Positions 26,659-37,186 are shown, numbered from the stretch's first letter. The stretch: 64,000 nucleotides of DNA from Streptomyces camelliae (GCF_027625935.1 NZ_CP115300.1:1550001-1614000), one strand, 5' to 3'. Translations and numbers: made by a program. The notes: generated by a model not told the origin, from the sequence alone.

Positions 26659-28301
26659 CCGAGAACGCACCCGCCGCCCCGGCACCCGACGCTCCGGCGC
26701 CGGACGCCCCGGCACCGGACCAGGCGCCGGCGGAGGTCACCGTGCCGGCGGGCCCCGCCGCCGACGGGGAGAACCCGTTCGGCTGGGAGAACCCGCTCCG
26801 GGACGCCCGCGACCGCCGCCTCCCGCGCATCGCCGGCCCGTCCGGTCTGGTCATCTTCGGTGTCACCGGTGACCTGTCCCGCAAGAAGCTGATGCCGGCC
26901 GTCTACGACCTCGCCAACCGGGGTCTGCTGCCGCCGGGCTTCTCCCTCGTCGGGTTCGCCCGCCGGGAGTGGGAGGACCAGGACTTCGCGCAGGTCGTCC
27001 ACGACTCCGTGCGCGAGCACGCCCGCACCCCGTTCCGCGAGGAGGTGTGGCAGCAGCTCGCCGAGGGCATGCGGTTCATCCCCGGCGACTTCGACGACGA
27101 CACCGCGTTCAAGCAGCTCAAGGACGCCGTGGAGGAGCTGGACGCCTCCCGCGGCACCGGCGGCAACTTCGCCTTCTACCTCTCGGTGCCGCCGAAGTTC
27201 TTCCCCAAGGTCGTGCAGCAGCTGAAGAAGCACGGTCTGGCCTCCCCGCCCCCGGGTTCCTGGCGGCGCGCGGTCATCGAGAAGCCGTTCGGCCACGATC
27301 TGGGCAGCGCCCGCGAGCTGAACGCGATCGTGCACGACGTGTTCGAGCCGGACCAGGTGTTCCGCATCGACCACTACCTGGGCAAGGAGACCGTCCAGAA
27401 CATCCTGGCGCTGCGCTTCGCCAACCAGATGTACGAGCCGATCTGGAACCGGTCGTACGTCGACCACGTGCAGATCACCATGGCCGAGGACATCGGCATC
27501 GGCGGCCGCGCCGGCTACTACGACGGCATCGGCGCCGCCCGTGACGTCATCCAGAACCACCTCCTCCAGCTGATGGCCCTCACCGCCATGGAGGAGCCGA
27601 TCGCGTTCGACGCGGAGGCGCTGCTCACCGAGAAACTGAAGGTGCTGAAGTCGGTGCGCCTCCCGGCGGAGCTCGGCAAGCACACCGTGCGCGGGCAGTA
27701 CGCCGAGGGCTGGCAGGGCGGCGAGAAGGTCGTCGGCTACCTCCAGGAGGAGGGCATCGACCCCGCGTCGAAGACCGACACCTTCGCCGCGATCAAGCTG
27801 GGCATCGACAACCGCCGCTGGGCGGGCGTCCCCTTCTACCTGCGCACCGGCAAGCGGCTCGGCCGCCGGGTCACCGAGATCGCGGTGGTCTTCAAGCGGG
27901 CCCCGCACTCCCCCTTCGACTCCACGGCCACCGAGGAGCTGGGCCAGAACGCGATCGTCATCCGCGTCCAGCCCGACGAGGGCATGACCGTCCGCTTCGG
28001 CTCCAAGGTGCCGGGCACCTCGATGGAGATCCGGGACGTGTCGATGGACTTCGCCTACGGCGAGTCGTTCACCGAGTCGAGCCCGGAGGCGTACGAGCGG
28101 CTCATCCTGGACGTGCTCCTCGGCGACGCGAATTTGTTCCCCCGTCACCAGGAAGTGGAAGAGTCCTGGAAGATCCTCGACCCGATCGAGGAGTACTGGA
28201 CGGCGCACGGCAGGCCGGCGCAGTACGCGTCGGGCAGCTGGGGACCCGAGGAAGCGGACGAGATGCTCGCACGAGACGGACGGAGCTGGCGCAGGCCATG
28301 A
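26655..28301 (+). CDS. zwf: Glucose-6-phosphate 1-dehydrogenase
   Basis: A 548-aa dehydrogenase that oxidises glucose 6-phosphate to 6-phosphogluconolactone with NADP+. [18 protein letters not shown] is the coenzyme fold and RIDHYLGKE the substrate site (His240). A 40-residue Ala/Pro-rich N-terminal extension ([18 protein letters not shown]) precedes the conserved domain and is probably disordered. It overlaps opcA by four bases (28298-28301), consistent with their functional pairing. Confidence 0.96.
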   Translation: MTENAPAAPAPDAPAPDAPAPDQAPAEVTVPAGPAADGENPFGWENPLRDARDRRLPRIAGPSGLVIFGVTGDLSRKKLMPAVYDLANRGLLPPGFSLVGFARREWEDQDFAQVVHDSVREHARTPFREEVWQQLAEGMRFIPGDFDDDTAFKQLKDAVEELDASRGTGGNFAFYLSVPPKFFPKVVQQLKKHGLASPPPGSWRRAVIEKPFGHDLGSARELNAIVHDVFEPDQVFRIDHYLGKETVQNILALRFANQMYEPIWNRSYVDHVQITMAEDIGIGGRAGYYDGIGAARDVIQNHLLQLMALTAMEEPIAFDAEALLTEKLKVLKSVRLPAELGKHTVRGQYAEGWQGGEKVVGYLQEEGIDPASKTDTFAAIKLGIDNRRWAGVPFYLRTGKRLGRRVTEIAVVFKRAPHSPFDSTATEELGQNAIVIRVQPDEGMTVRFGSKVPGTSMEIRDVSMDFAYGESFTESSPEAYERLILDVLLGDANLFPRHQEVEESWKILDPIEEYWTAHGRPAQYASGSWGPEEADEMLARDGRSWRRP

Positions 28302-29224
28302 AGATCGACCTGACCGACACCACGGCAAGCAAGATCAACAAGGCGTTGGTGCAGGGCCGCCGCGCCATCGGCACCCCGGCCGTGGGCATGGTCCTGACGA
28401 TGGTCATCGTCACGGACGAGGAGAACGCCTACGACTCGATCAAGGCCGCCGAGGACGCCTCGCACGAGCACCCCATGCGGACCCTGGTCGTCATCAAGCG
28501 GCATGTGCGCACTCTGCGCGACCGCACCCACTCCCGGCTCGACGCCGAGGTGCGGGTCGGCTCCGAGGCCGGCACCGGCGAGACGGTCGTGCTGCGCACC
28601 TACGGCGAGGTGTCCGACCACGCCGACTCGGTGGTCCTGCCGCTGCTGCTGCCGGACGCCCCGGTGGTCGTGTGGTGGCCGGTGGACGCCCCCGAGGCCC
28701 CGTCGAAGGACCCGCTGGGCGCGCTCGCCCAGCGCCGGATCACCGACCTGTACGCGTTCGAGCGGCCGATGGAGGTCCTGGAGACCCGCGCCCGCAACTA
28801 CGCGCCGGGCGACACCGACCTCGCCTGGACGCGGCTCACGCTGTGGCGGTCGATGCTGGCCGCCGCCCTGGACCAGGCCCGCGCGCGGATCACGTCGGCG
28901 GCCGTCGAGGCCGAGGCCGACAACCCCAGCGCCGAGCTGCTCTCGCGCTGGCTGGAGGCCCGGCTCGGCGTGCGCGTGGACCGTGTGGTCACCGCCGGAC
29001 CGGTCGTCACGGCCGTACGTCTGGGCACCGGGAACGGCGAGATCGTCATCGACCGGCCCGAGGGACCGCTGGCGACCCTGACCCTGCCGGGCCAGCCGCC
29101 GCGCACCCTCGCCCTGAAGGTCCGCCCCACCTCCGAACTCATCGCCGAGGAGCTGCGCCGCCTCGACGCCGACGAGATGTACGCCATCGCCCTGAAGGGC
29201 GAGGCCGGCAAGGAGAACGCCTGA
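28298..29224 (+). CDS. opcA: Glucose-6-phosphate dehydrogenase assembly protein OpcA
   Basis: A 308-aa protein of the OpcA family, an allosteric partner needed for assembly and activity of glucose-6-phosphate dehydrogenase in actinobacteria and cyanobacteria. Identification rests on length, position directly after zwf, and family sequences such as [15 protein letters not shown] and [20 protein letters not shown]. No catalytic motif is expected. ATGA overlap with zwf upstream; pgi starts one base after its stop. Confidence 0.93.
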   Translation: MKIDLTDTTASKINKALVQGRRAIGTPAVGMVLTMVIVTDEENAYDSIKAAEDASHEHPMRTLVVIKRHVRTLRDRTHSRLDAEVRVGSEAGTGETVVLRTYGEVSDHADSVVLPLLLPDAPVVVWWPVDAPEAPSKDPLGALAQRRITDLYAFERPMEVLETRARNYAPGDTDLAWTRLTLWRSMLAAALDQARARITSAAVEAEADNPSAELLSRWLEARLGVRVDRVVTAGPVVTAVRLGTGNGEIVIDRPEGPLATLTLPGQPPRTLALKVRPTSELIAEELRRLDADEMYAIALKGEAGKENA

Positions 29225-29225
29225 C

Positions 29226-30896
29226 ATGGCAGCGTCCCAGCTTTCCGGGTTTCCCCAGCTCACCCACCGGCCCGAGTGGACGGCCCTCGCCGACCACCGC
29301 GCCGAGGGCCGGCCGCACCTGCGCGAGCTGTTCGCGCAGGACCCCGGCCGGGCCGAGCGGTACGTCGTACGGGTCGGCGACCTGTACATCGACTACAGCA
29401 AGCACCTGATCACCGACGAGACGCTGGCCCTGCTGACGGAACTCGCCACCGCCACCGGCGTGTTCGGCCTGCGGGACGCCATGTTCCGCGGCGAGAAGAT
29501 CAACGTCACCGAGGACCGGGCGGTGCTGCACACCGCGCTGCGCGCCCCGCGGGACGCCGTCGTCGAGGTCGACGGCGAGAACGTGGTGCCGAAGGTGCAC
29601 GCCGTCCTCGACAAGATGGCCGACTTCGCCGACCGGGTCCGTTCCGGCGAGTGGACCGGCCACACCGGCAAGCGGATCAGGAACGTCGTCAACATCGGCA
29701 TCGGCGGCTCCGACCTCGGCCCCGCCATGGCGTACGAGGCGCTGCGCCCGTACACCGCACGGGAGTTGACGTTCCGCTTCGTGTCGAACGTGGACGGCGC
29801 CGACCTGCACGAGGCGACCCGCGACCTGGACCCGGCGGAGACCCTGTTCATCGTCGCGTCCAAGACGTTCACCACGATCGAGACGATCACCAACGCCACG
29901 TCGGCGCGGTCCTGGCTGCTGAAGGCCTTCGACGGCGACGACAAGGCCGTGGCCAAGCACTTCGTGGCGCTGTCCACGAACGCCGGCAAGGTCACCGAGT
30001 TCGGCATCGACCCGGACAACATGTTCGAGTTCTGGGACTGGGTCGGCGGCCGCTACTCGTACGACTCCGCGATCGGTCTCTCCCTGATGATCGCGATCGG
30101 CTCGGACCGGTTCCGCGAGATGCTCGACGGTTTCCACCTGGTCGACGAGCACTTCCGCACCGCGCCCGCCGAGGCCAACGCGCCTTTGCTGCTGGGCCTG
30201 CTGGGCATCTGGTACGGCGACTTCCACGACGCCCAGTCGCACGCGGTGCTGCCGTACAGCCACTACCTGTCGAAGTTCACCGCCTATCTCCAGCAGCTGG
30301 ACATGGAGTCCAACGGCAAGTCGGTGCAGCGCGACGGCAAGCCGGTGCAGTGGCAGACCGGCCCGGTGGTGTGGGGCACGCCGGGCACCAACGGGCAGCA
30401 CGCCTACTACCAGTTGATCCACCAGGGCACCAAGCTGATCCCGGCGGACTTCATCGGCTTCGCCCGCCCGGCCGGTGAGCTGAGCGAGGAACTCAAGGCG
30501 CAGCACGACCTGTTGATGGCGAACTTCTTCGCCCAGACCCAGGCCCTCGCCTTCGGCAAGACCGCCGAGGAGGTCCGCGCGGAGGGCGTCGCCGAGGAGC
30601 AGGTGGCGCACCGCACCTTCCACGGCGACCACCCCACCACCACGATCCTCGCGCCCGAGCCGACCCCGTCCGTGCTCGGCCAGCTGATCGCCCTCTACGA
30701 GCACAAGGTGTTCGTCCAGGGCGCGGTCTGGAACATCGACTCCTTCGACCAGTGGGGCGTCGAGCTGGGCAAGGTCCTCGCCAAGCGGGTCGAGCCCGCC
30801 CTGACCGAGGGCGCTGACGTCCCCGGTCTCGACCCCTCCTCCCAGGCCCTCGTAGCCGCCTACCGCACCCTCAAGAACGCATCGGAAGTGAACTGA
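29226..30896 (+). CDS. pgi: Glucose-6-phosphate isomerase
   Basis: A 556-aa isomerase interconverting glucose 6-phosphate and fructose 6-phosphate. [28 protein letters not shown] and [15 protein letters not shown] are the family signatures. It stands at the operon position where other actinobacterial clusters carry the 6-phosphogluconolactonase gene. That placement would let fructose 6-phosphate from the non-oxidative branch re-enter the oxidative branch. Confidence 0.96.
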   Translation: MAASQLSGFPQLTHRPEWTALADHRAEGRPHLRELFAQDPGRAERYVVRVGDLYIDYSKHLITDETLALLTELATATGVFGLRDAMFRGEKINVTEDRAVLHTALRAPRDAVVEVDGENVVPKVHAVLDKMADFADRVRSGEWTGHTGKRIRNVVNIGIGGSDLGPAMAYEALRPYTARELTFRFVSNVDGADLHEATRDLDPAETLFIVASKTFTTIETITNATSARSWLLKAFDGDDKAVAKHFVALSTNAGKVTEFGIDPDNMFEFWDWVGGRYSYDSAIGLSLMIAIGSDRFREMLDGFHLVDEHFRTAPAEANAPLLLGLLGIWYGDFHDAQSHAVLPYSHYLSKFTAYLQQLDMESNGKSVQRDGKPVQWQTGPVVWGTPGTNGQHAYYQLIHQGTKLIPADFIGFARPAGELSEELKAQHDLLMANFFAQTQALAFGKTAEEVRAEGVAEEQVAHRTFHGDHPTTTILAPEPTPSVLGQLIALYEHKVFVQGAVWNIDSFDQWGVELGKVLAKRVEPALTEGADVPGLDPSSQALVAAYRTLKNASEVN

Positions 30897-30898
30897 TC

Positions 30899-31777
30899 AT
30901 GCAGCTCGGTCTCATCGGTCTCGGCAAGATGGGCGGCAACATGCGCGAGCGGATCCGCCGCGCCGGCCACACCGTCATCGGCTACGACCGCAACCCCGAC
31001 GTCTCCGACGTCAAGTCCCTCGCAGAACTGGTCGAGAAGCTGGACGCGCCCCGCCAGGTGTGGGTCATGGTCCCGGCCGGCACCGCCACCCAGACCGTCG
31101 TCGACGAGCTCGGCGACCTGCTGGAGCCCGGCGACACGGTGATCGACGGCGGCAACTCCCGCTGGACGGACGACGAGAAGCACGCGGCCGCGCTCGCCAT
31201 CAAGGGCATCGGCTTCGTCGACGCCGGTGTCTCCGGCGGTGTGTGGGGCCTGCAGAACGGCTACGCGCTCATGGTCGGCGGCGACAAGGAGCACGTGGAC
31301 CGGCTGCAGCCGATCTTCGAGGCGCTCAAGCCGGAGGGCCCGTACGGCTACGTCCACGCGGGCCGGGTCGGCGCCGGGCACTTCTCCAAGATGGTCCACA
31401 ACGGCATCGAGTACGCCATGATGCAGGCCTACGCCGAAGGCTGGGAGCTCCTTGAGAAGGTCCACTCCGTGGAGAACGTCCGCGAGGTGTTCCGCTCCTG
31501 GCAGGAGGGCACGGTCATCCGGTCCTGGCTGCTGGACCTCGCGGTCAACGCCCTGGACGAGGACGAGCACCTGGAGCAGCTGCGCGGCTACGCCGAGGAC
31601 TCCGGCGAGGGCCGCTGGACGGTCGAGGCGGCCATCGACAACGCCGTACCGCTGCCCGCGATCACGGCGTCCCTGTTCGCCCGGTTCGCCTCGCGCCAGG
31701 ACGACTCCCCGCAGATGAAGATGATCGCCGCGCTGCGCAACCAGTTCGGCGGCCACGCGGTCGAGAAGAAGGACTGA
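30899..31777 (+). CDS. gnd: 6-phosphogluconate dehydrogenase, short (decarboxylating) type
   Basis: A 292-aa enzyme. The N-terminal fold is LGLIGLGKMGGNM and the catalytic-domain signatures are VIDGGNSRWTDD, DAGVSGGVWGLQNGYALMVG and GHFSKMVHNGIEYAMMQAYA. It lacks the extra C-terminal region of the 470-residue E. coli-type enzymes, matching the short, often NAD+-preferring class. It converts 6-phosphogluconate to ribulose 5-phosphate. Only two bases separate it from pgi. Confidence 0.94.
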   Translation: MQLGLIGLGKMGGNMRERIRRAGHTVIGYDRNPDVSDVKSLAELVEKLDAPRQVWVMVPAGTATQTVVDELGDLLEPGDTVIDGGNSRWTDDEKHAAALAIKGIGFVDAGVSGGVWGLQNGYALMVGGDKEHVDRLQPIFEALKPEGPYGYVHAGRVGAGHFSKMVHNGIEYAMMQAYAEGWELLEKVHSVENVREVFRSWQEGTVIRSWLLDLAVNALDEDEHLEQLRGYAEDSGEGRWTVEAAIDNAVPLPAITASLFARFASRQDDSPQMKMIAALRNQFGGHAVEKKD

Positions 31778-31783
31778 ACCACC

Positions 31784-32377
31784 GTGGGCGACCTCCTGCT
31801 GGTCCGCCACGGTGAGACGGAGTGGAGCCGGTCGGGACAGCACACGAGCTGGACCGACCTGCCCCTGACCGAGCACGGCGAGGAACAGGCAAAGTCCCTC
31901 GCCCCGCTCCTCACCGAGCGGACGTACGCCCTCGCGCTGGCCAGCCCGCTGGGCCGCGCGATACGCACCGCCGAACTGGCAGGCCTGACCGGGATCGTGC
32001 CCGAGCCCGATCTGCACGAGTGGGACTACGGCGGCTACGAGGGCGTCACCACGGTCGACATCCACCGCTCGCGCCCCGCCTGGGACCTGTGGACCGACGG
32101 CGTGCCGCCCGGCCCCGAGGGCCACCCCGGTGAGTCACCGGAGCAGGTCGGCGCCCGTGCCGACCGGGTGCTGGCCCGCGTCGACGCCGCGCTCGCCGAG
32201 GACGCCGGGGACGTGGTCCTCGTCGCCCACGCCCACTTCCTGCGGGTGCTCACCGCGCGCCGCCTCGGCCTGGCGCCCGCCGAGGGCCGACTGTTCCAGC
32301 TGGCCACCGGCACGGTCAGCCGGCTGTCCACCGAGCACGGCCGGCCCGTGATCACCGAGTGGAACAGACGGCCGTAA
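31784..32377 (+). CDS. Histidine phosphatase family protein
   Basis: A 197-aa phosphoglycerate-mutase-like phosphatase. LLLVRHGETEWSRSGQHTSW holds the phospho-accepting His. The later blocks LASPLGRAIRTAEL, HEWDYGGYEG and VLVAHAHFLRVL supply the second Arg and the second catalytic His. It begins six bases after gnd and ends the operon. Sugar-phosphate phosphatase activity is a reasonable guess; true mutase activity is unlikely at this length. The GTG start has only a weak ribosome-binding site, so it may depend on coupling. Confidence 0.85.
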   Translation: MGDLLLVRHGETEWSRSGQHTSWTDLPLTEHGEEQAKSLAPLLTERTYALALASPLGRAIRTAELAGLTGIVPEPDLHEWDYGGYEGVTTVDIHRSRPAWDLWTDGVPPGPEGHPGESPEQVGARADRVLARVDAALAEDAGDVVLVAHAHFLRVLTARRLGLAPAEGRLFQLATGTVSRLSTEHGRPVITEWNRRP

Positions 32378-32395
32378 CGACCCGACGGCCTTGTA

Positions 32396-32432
32396 CTGCG
32401 GCCCGGTTCACCTCTGGTGGGCCGGGCCGCAG
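32396..32432. terminator. Bidirectional hairpin overlapping the GT39 3' end
   Basis: CTGCGGCCCGG (32396-32406) pairs with CCGGGCCGCAG (32422-32432). The right arm and loop lie inside the last codons of the minus-strand glycosyltransferase. Confidence 0.7.
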
Positions 32433-34294
32433 TCGTACAGCAGCTTGCCGCGGTCGTGGCGGTCGTAGGCGGAGCGCGGTACGAGCGTGCAGTGGGCGGC
32501 GGTCCAGCGCAGCAGCGTGCCGACGGGGCGGCGGTCGTCGCGGGCGCCGTGCCTCAGGTCGGCGCGCGGGACGAGGACGTAGCGGAGCCGGCCGGTGTCC
32601 ACCAGCGTGCGGAAGGCCGCCGGCTTCGGGAAGGGGACCTGGCCGGTGTAGCCGCCCATCGGCAGCAGGGGCGCGTCGGCGGCGAGGACGTACGGTGCCG
32701 CGCTCTCCCAGCCGGCCACGGCGGCCAGATAGCGGGCGCCGTCCCGGTGCGCGGTGAGGTAGGCCAGCAGCCGTCGCTGTCCGGGGGCGAGCGTGGCCAG
32801 GGCGCTGCCACCGCGGACGCTGGTGGGGCCGACCCGGCCGAGGCTGCCGGGCTGGTTGTAGCGCAGGGAGAGGGCGGACGCCGACCAGGCGGCCGGGACC
32901 AGGAGCACGGCGGCGAGGCCCGCGGCGAGTGCGGCGGGCCGGCGCAGGGCGGCGAGAGCCACGGCGACCAGGGCGAGGGCCGCTGCGCAGGGCGCCGCCC
33001 AGGTCTCGAAGTGCCGGTACCGGAGCGCCAGGGACGCACACCAGACGACGTTCACCGCCAGCACGGCCGGCAGCAGCACCCGGGAGCGCCGGGCCTGGAC
33101 GACCCCGGCGGCGGCGAGGGCGGCCACGGCCACCGCGACGACGCCCATGTAGTAGGTGTGTCCGGTGACGCTGCCGAAGCTGAAGACGGTGAAGAAGGTC
33201 AGGAACCACGAGCCCCACAGCACCAGCCCGGTGAGCTGCCGGTCGGTGCGCGCCGGACGCCGCCGCCACAGCGCGACGAGTCCTCCGGCCAGGCCGAGGA
33301 CGGCCAGCGGGTACAGCCAGCCGGTCTGGGTGGCCAGGCCCGGGGCGACCATCTTCCACACGCTGTCGCCCATGCCGGGCCCCGCCCCCCGCCCCGCGTG
33401 GGCGACCCGGCTCACCGCGATGCTGCCCGTGCCGGCCGCGTCGACGCCGACGGCGTGGAAACGGGTCAGGAAGTTGTAGCCGACGACCAGCGCGAACGGG
33501 GAGTCGTTCGTGGTGCCGTCGAGGTACGGCCGGGACCCGGCCGGGGTGAGGGCGGCCACCAGCATCCACGACACGGACACCGCCACGGTCACCGCGCCGG
33601 CCAGGGCCACGTGGGCGGTCCGGCGGCGCGCTGCGGCGGGCGCGGCGACGAGGTAGGTGGCGGCGAGCGCGGGCAGCACGGCCCACGCCTCCAGCATCTT
33701 GCACTGGAAGGCGAGCCCCACCCATGTCCCGGCGAGCAGCAGGGTGCGCGGGCGGCCCCGCTCGGCGGCCCGCCAGGTGGCCTCGGCGGCCAGCAGCAGG
33801 AGCAGCACGAACGGCGCGTCCTCGGTGACCGACCGGCCGAGGCCGACGGTCACCGGCGTCAGGGTGAGGAACGCGGCGGCCAGCAGCCCGGCGCCCACCC
33901 CGGCCCAGCGGCGCACCAGCACATGGAGCAGGAGGACACAGCCGACCATTTCCAGAGCCTGTGGCAGTACCAGCGCCCACGGGTGGAAGCCGAACACGAG
34001 CGCGGACAGGGCCTGCGGCCACAGGAAGCCGGGCAGCTTGTCCAGGGTGATGGAGCCCGCCGGGTCGAAAGCGCCGTAGAAGAAGTCCGCCGGGCTGTCG
34101 GTCATGCTGCGCACCGCGCTCGCGTAGAACGCGTGGTAGGTGCTGTGCTGCAGCCCCCACAGGCACAGCACGGCCGCGAGCAGGCAGATGCCCGCGAGCG
34201 CCTGCCGCTCGTACCGGTCGGTCCACGGGCGGGGCACGGCCGCGGGCGGTGGGCCGTCGTTGCGGACGACCGACTCGGTGGAGGGCTTGAGCAT
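32408..34294 (-). CDS. GT39-like polyprenyl-phosphate-dependent membrane glycosyltransferase
   Basis: A 628-aa polytopic membrane protein with about 12 hydrophobic segments. The first extracytoplasmic loop has DSPADFFYGAFDPAGSITLD with the acidic residue typical of PMT/ArnT-like GT-C enzymes. GRSVTEDAPFVLLLLL and KMLEAWAVLPA follow. Such enzymes transfer a sugar from a polyprenyl phosphate carrier to protein or cell-wall glycan outside the membrane. AAAGG precedes ATG 34294. Not in an operon. A possible PhoP box lies about 95-110 bp upstream. Confidence 0.85.
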   Translation of the reverse strand: MLKPSTESVVRNDGPPPAAVPRPWTDRYERQALAGICLLAAVLCLWGLQHSTYHAFYASAVRSMTDSPADFFYGAFDPAGSITLDKLPGFLWPQALSALVFGFHPWALVLPQALEMVGCVLLLHVLVRRWAGVGAGLLAAAFLTLTPVTVGLGRSVTEDAPFVLLLLLAAEATWRAAERGRPRTLLLAGTWVGLAFQCKMLEAWAVLPALAATYLVAAPAAARRRTAHVALAGAVTVAVSVSWMLVAALTPAGSRPYLDGTTNDSPFALVVGYNFLTRFHAVGVDAAGTGSIAVSRVAHAGRGAGPGMGDSVWKMVAPGLATQTGWLYPLAVLGLAGGLVALWRRRPARTDRQLTGLVLWGSWFLTFFTVFSFGSVTGHTYYMGVVAVAVAALAAAGVVQARRSRVLLPAVLAVNVVWCASLALRYRHFETWAAPCAAALALVAVALAALRRPAALAAGLAAVLLVPAAWSASALSLRYNQPGSLGRVGPTSVRGGSALATLAPGQRRLLAYLTAHRDGARYLAAVAGWESAAPYVLAADAPLLPMGGYTGQVPFPKPAAFRTLVDTGRLRYVLVPRADLRHGARDDRRPVGTLLRWTAAHCTLVPRSAYDRHDRGKLLYDCGPAHQR

Positions 34295-34387
34295 GAACGG
34301 CCTTTCGGGCTCCCGGAACGGACGTGTCCGGGCGCAGCGCGCATACCGGATCCCGCGGAGTATCAGCCGCCGGACATGTACGGAGCC

Positions 34388-34403
34388 TGAACCCGGGCTG
34401 AAC
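34388..34403 (-). promoter_or_regulatory. Possible PHO box upstream of GT39
   Basis: On the minus strand GTTCAGCCCGG is followed directly by GTTCAGG, so GTTCA is repeated at an exact 11-bp period, the layout of Streptomyces PhoP direct-repeat units. Only two units are present. Confidence 0.3.
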
Positions 34404-34470
34404 CCGGTGGAGGTCTCACCGGCCTCTCACCAGCGCGGGGAATCCGGTAAGAGGCCGGCCGGTCGCCGGC

Positions 34471-36273
34471 TCAGCGCGGGAGCCGTCCGGTGTGCTGGGC
34501 GGCGAGCCGTACCGGCGCGTTCGCGGCGCCGTAGCCCTGGTGGCCGGGGTCGCGCTGGACCAGTTCGAAGAAGACGTGGCCGATGGTCTCGGTGTAGCAG
34601 TGCCTGAAGGCGCCGCCCGCGTCCTGGTCGTAGAGGATGCCCAGCTCGCGGTAGGTCTCCAACTCGCCCTCGGCGAAGGTGAACCGGGCCGCGAGGTCGT
34701 CGTAGTAGTTGGCCGGGACCGGCAGCAGCCGGCCGCCGGCCGCGCGGAAGGCTCGGGCCGCGGCCACCACGTCGTCGGTGGCCAGCGCGAGGTGCGCGGC
34801 GTGCAGGGTCTCGTCGGCGGGCGCCGCGCCGACGGTGAGGGCGATACGGACGCTGCCGTCATGGTTGGCGACGGCCCGGCTGCGGCGCAGCCCGTAGGGG
34901 TCGGCGAGGTCGACGCTGTCCTGGGCGTCCAGCCCGAGGACGCTGCGGTGGAAGAGGGTCGCCTCGTCGAAGTGGTGCCAGGGCTGGGTGAGGGCGAGGT
35001 GGTCGATGCGGGTGCCGGCGGACGGTGCGGGGGCGTCCGGCAGATCGGCGAAGTCGCCCCGCCAGTCGGCGAGTCGGGACTCACCGGAGTCTGCGGTGGC
35101 GACGAAGAACAGTTCCGTGCCGTCGGGCGCGGCGACCGCGTCGAGCGGGGCGTCCTCGGGGGCGCGGCGGCGCGGCAGGACGGGCGCGTGGAGGGCCTCG
35201 GCGCGGCGGGCGGCGGCGGCCGGATCCGGGGAGGCGAGGCCGATCGCGGCGAGCCGGGTGCCGTCACGGCGGTCGGTGGCGGCGGTGTTGACCAGGATCC
35301 GGGCCTCGCCGCGCTGCCACAGGTCGACGGGTTTGCCGCGGTGGCGGGCGGCGCGGGTGAAGCCGAGGGCGGTCAGCAGGGCGGTGACGGGTTCGGCGTC
35401 CGGGGTGAGCAGTTCGGCGAAGGCGACCCCGGTGGGTACGACGGGCGGCGGCAACTGGACCGCGCCGACGGCCTCTTGGAGCAGCAGCAGGGAGCGGTGG
35501 GCGTCCACGGCGGTGGAACCGGCGTCGGCCTGCCGGAAGACGTCATTGAAGACCTCCAGCGACAGCGGCCCCCGGTAACCGGCGGCGAGCACGTGCCGCA
35601 GCAGCCCGGCGACGTCGAAGCCGCCCTGCCCCGGGAAGCACCGGTGATGGCGGCTCCACTGGAGGACGTCCATGGCCGGCAGCGGGGCGTCGGCGAGCTG
35701 GAGGAAGAAGATCTTCTCGCCGGGTATGTCCTCGATGCCCCGGAGGTCCGAGCCCCGGGAGAGGATGTGGAAGCTGTCCAGGCAGGTGCCGAGCGCCGGA
35801 TGCCCGGCCGCCTCGACGATCCGCCACGCGTGGTCGTAACGGTTCACATGCCGCCCCCAGGCCAGCGCCTCGTACGCCACCCGGATCCCGGACTCCTGTG
35901 CCAGATCGGCGAGTTGCGCCAGCTGTTCGGTGGCGAGGGCGTCGTCGTCCAGGGCGAGCGGGGAGACGCTGGAGCACACGAGGACGGTGTCGGCGCCGAG
36001 CCGCTCCATCAGCTCGAACTTGTGCCGGGCGCGCCGGAGATTGCGGCTGAACACCTCCTGCGGGACGGCCTCGATGTCCCGCATCGGCTGGTACAGGTCG
36101 ATGCTCAGGCCGAGATCGGCACAGCGGGCGCGTATCTCCTCGGGGGTGAGGGGGCTGGCGAGGAGGTCGTTCTCGAAGATCTCGACGCCGTCGAAGCCGG
36201 CCCGGGCGGCGGCGGTGAGCTTCTCGGTGAGGGAGCCGCTGAGGGAGACGGTGGCGATGGAGGTGTGCATCAT
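34471..36273 (-). CDS. 3-dehydroshikimate dehydratase, TIM barrel fused to HPPD-like domain
   Basis: A 600-aa two-domain protein. Residues 1-275 are a sugar-phosphate isomerase-like TIM barrel (AGFDGVEIFENDLLAS, CLDSFHILSRG, LSLEVFNDVFRQ). Residues about 290-600 are a VOC/4-hydroxyphenylpyruvate dioxygenase-like domain with ligands in RIDHLAL, LHAAHLAL and HVFFELVQRD. This fusion is the QsuB/QuiC-type dehydratase that makes protocatechuate from 3-dehydroshikimate. ATG 36273 overlaps the stop of the shikimate dehydrogenase gene (ATGA), supporting a joint pathway. Confidence 0.87.
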   Translation of the reverse strand: MMHTSIATVSLSGSLTEKLTAAARAGFDGVEIFENDLLASPLTPEEIRARCADLGLSIDLYQPMRDIEAVPQEVFSRNLRRARHKFELMERLGADTVLVCSSVSPLALDDDALATEQLAQLADLAQESGIRVAYEALAWGRHVNRYDHAWRIVEAAGHPALGTCLDSFHILSRGSDLRGIEDIPGEKIFFLQLADAPLPAMDVLQWSRHHRCFPGQGGFDVAGLLRHVLAAGYRGPLSLEVFNDVFRQADAGSTAVDAHRSLLLLQEAVGAVQLPPPVVPTGVAFAELLTPDAEPVTALLTALGFTRAARHRGKPVDLWQRGEARILVNTAATDRRDGTRLAAIGLASPDPAAAARRAEALHAPVLPRRRAPEDAPLDAVAAPDGTELFFVATADSGESRLADWRGDFADLPDAPAPSAGTRIDHLALTQPWHHFDEATLFHRSVLGLDAQDSVDLADPYGLRRSRAVANHDGSVRIALTVGAAPADETLHAAHLALATDDVVAAARAFRAAGGRLLPVPANYYDDLAARFTFAEGELETYRELGILYDQDAGGAFRHCYTETIGHVFFELVQRDPGHQGYGAANAPVRLAAQHTGRLPR

Positions 36274-37166
36274 CCGACGTGGCTCCCCGAGCGCTCCAGT
36301 CCGGCCAGCTCCTCGAAGTCGGCCAGCATCCGGCCGCTGTCCGGCTCCAGCCCGGTGAACAGCCGGAACGCGTCCGCGGCCTGGAACACGGCCATTCCGC
36401 CCCCGGGCAGCACGGCACAGCCGTGCTCCCGGGCGACCCGCACCAACGCGGTCTCCAGCGGCCGGTACACCACCTCCGCGACCCACAGCCCCGGCCGCAG
36501 CAGCTCGGCGGGCAGCGGCAGTCCGGGGTGGGCGGCCATACCCGTAGGGGTCGCGTGCACGAGACCGCCGGTGCCGTCGGCGTCGGCGAGCAGTGCCGGC
36601 AGCCGGTCGAGGGATGCCGCCTCGGCCCGGCCGGGGCCGAAGTGCCGTACGAGGGAGTCGGCGAGGCCGGCCGCCCGGCCGGGCAGCGCGTCCACCACCG
36701 TCACCCGCCCGGCGCCGAGGGTGAGCACGGCGTGTGCCACGGCCGCGCCGGCGCCGCCCGCGCCGAGCTGGACGACCCGCTCCAGCGGGGCGTCAGGCAG
36801 GCCGCGCGCGAAGGACGCGGCGAAACCGGTGACGTCGGTGTTGTGGCCGACGGCCCGGCCGCCGTCCTCGAAGACGACGGTGTTGACCGCGCCGAGCGCC
36901 TCGGCCCGCGGGTCGAGCGCGTCCAGGTGCTCGATGACGAGCTGCTTGCACGGGTGGGTGATGTTCAGCCCGTCGAAGCCGAGGTCACGGGCGGCGCGGA
37001 CCAGGTCCCCCACGGCCTGCGGGGCCACACCGAGGACGTCGGTGTCGAGGAGCCGGTAGAGGTAGCGCAGGCCCTGGCGGTCGGCCTCCCGCTGGTGCAG
37101 GGCGGGGCTGAGCGAGGGGCCGATACCGGCGCCGATCAGCCCGACGAGATACGAGTCCTTGGCCAC
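36270..37166 (-). CDS. Shikimate/quinate dehydrogenase
   Basis: A 298-aa NAD(P)-dependent dehydrogenase of the AroE/QsuD family. GAGIGPSLSPALHQREADRQ binds substrate, NITHPCKQLVIEHLD contains the catalytic Lys, and LGAGGAGAAVAHAVLTLGA is the nucleotide site. Linkage to 3-dehydroshikimate dehydratase, a TetR regulator and an MHS transporter suggests catabolic oxidation of quinate or shikimate rather than aromatic amino-acid synthesis. GTG 37166 follows GGGAGG by five bases. Confidence 0.88.
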   Translation of the reverse strand: MAKDSYLVGLIGAGIGPSLSPALHQREADRQGLRYLYRLLDTDVLGVAPQAVGDLVRAARDLGFDGLNITHPCKQLVIEHLDALDPRAEALGAVNTVVFEDGGRAVGHNTDVTGFAASFARGLPDAPLERVVQLGAGGAGAAVAHAVLTLGAGRVTVVDALPGRAAGLADSLVRHFGPGRAEAASLDRLPALLADADGTGGLVHATPTGMAAHPGLPLPAELLRPGLWVAEVVYRPLETALVRVAREHGCAVLPGGGMAVFQAADAFRLFTGLEPDSGRMLADFEELAGLERSGSHVG

Positions 37167-37186
37167 GCGAGCCTCCCGGGGCAGCG

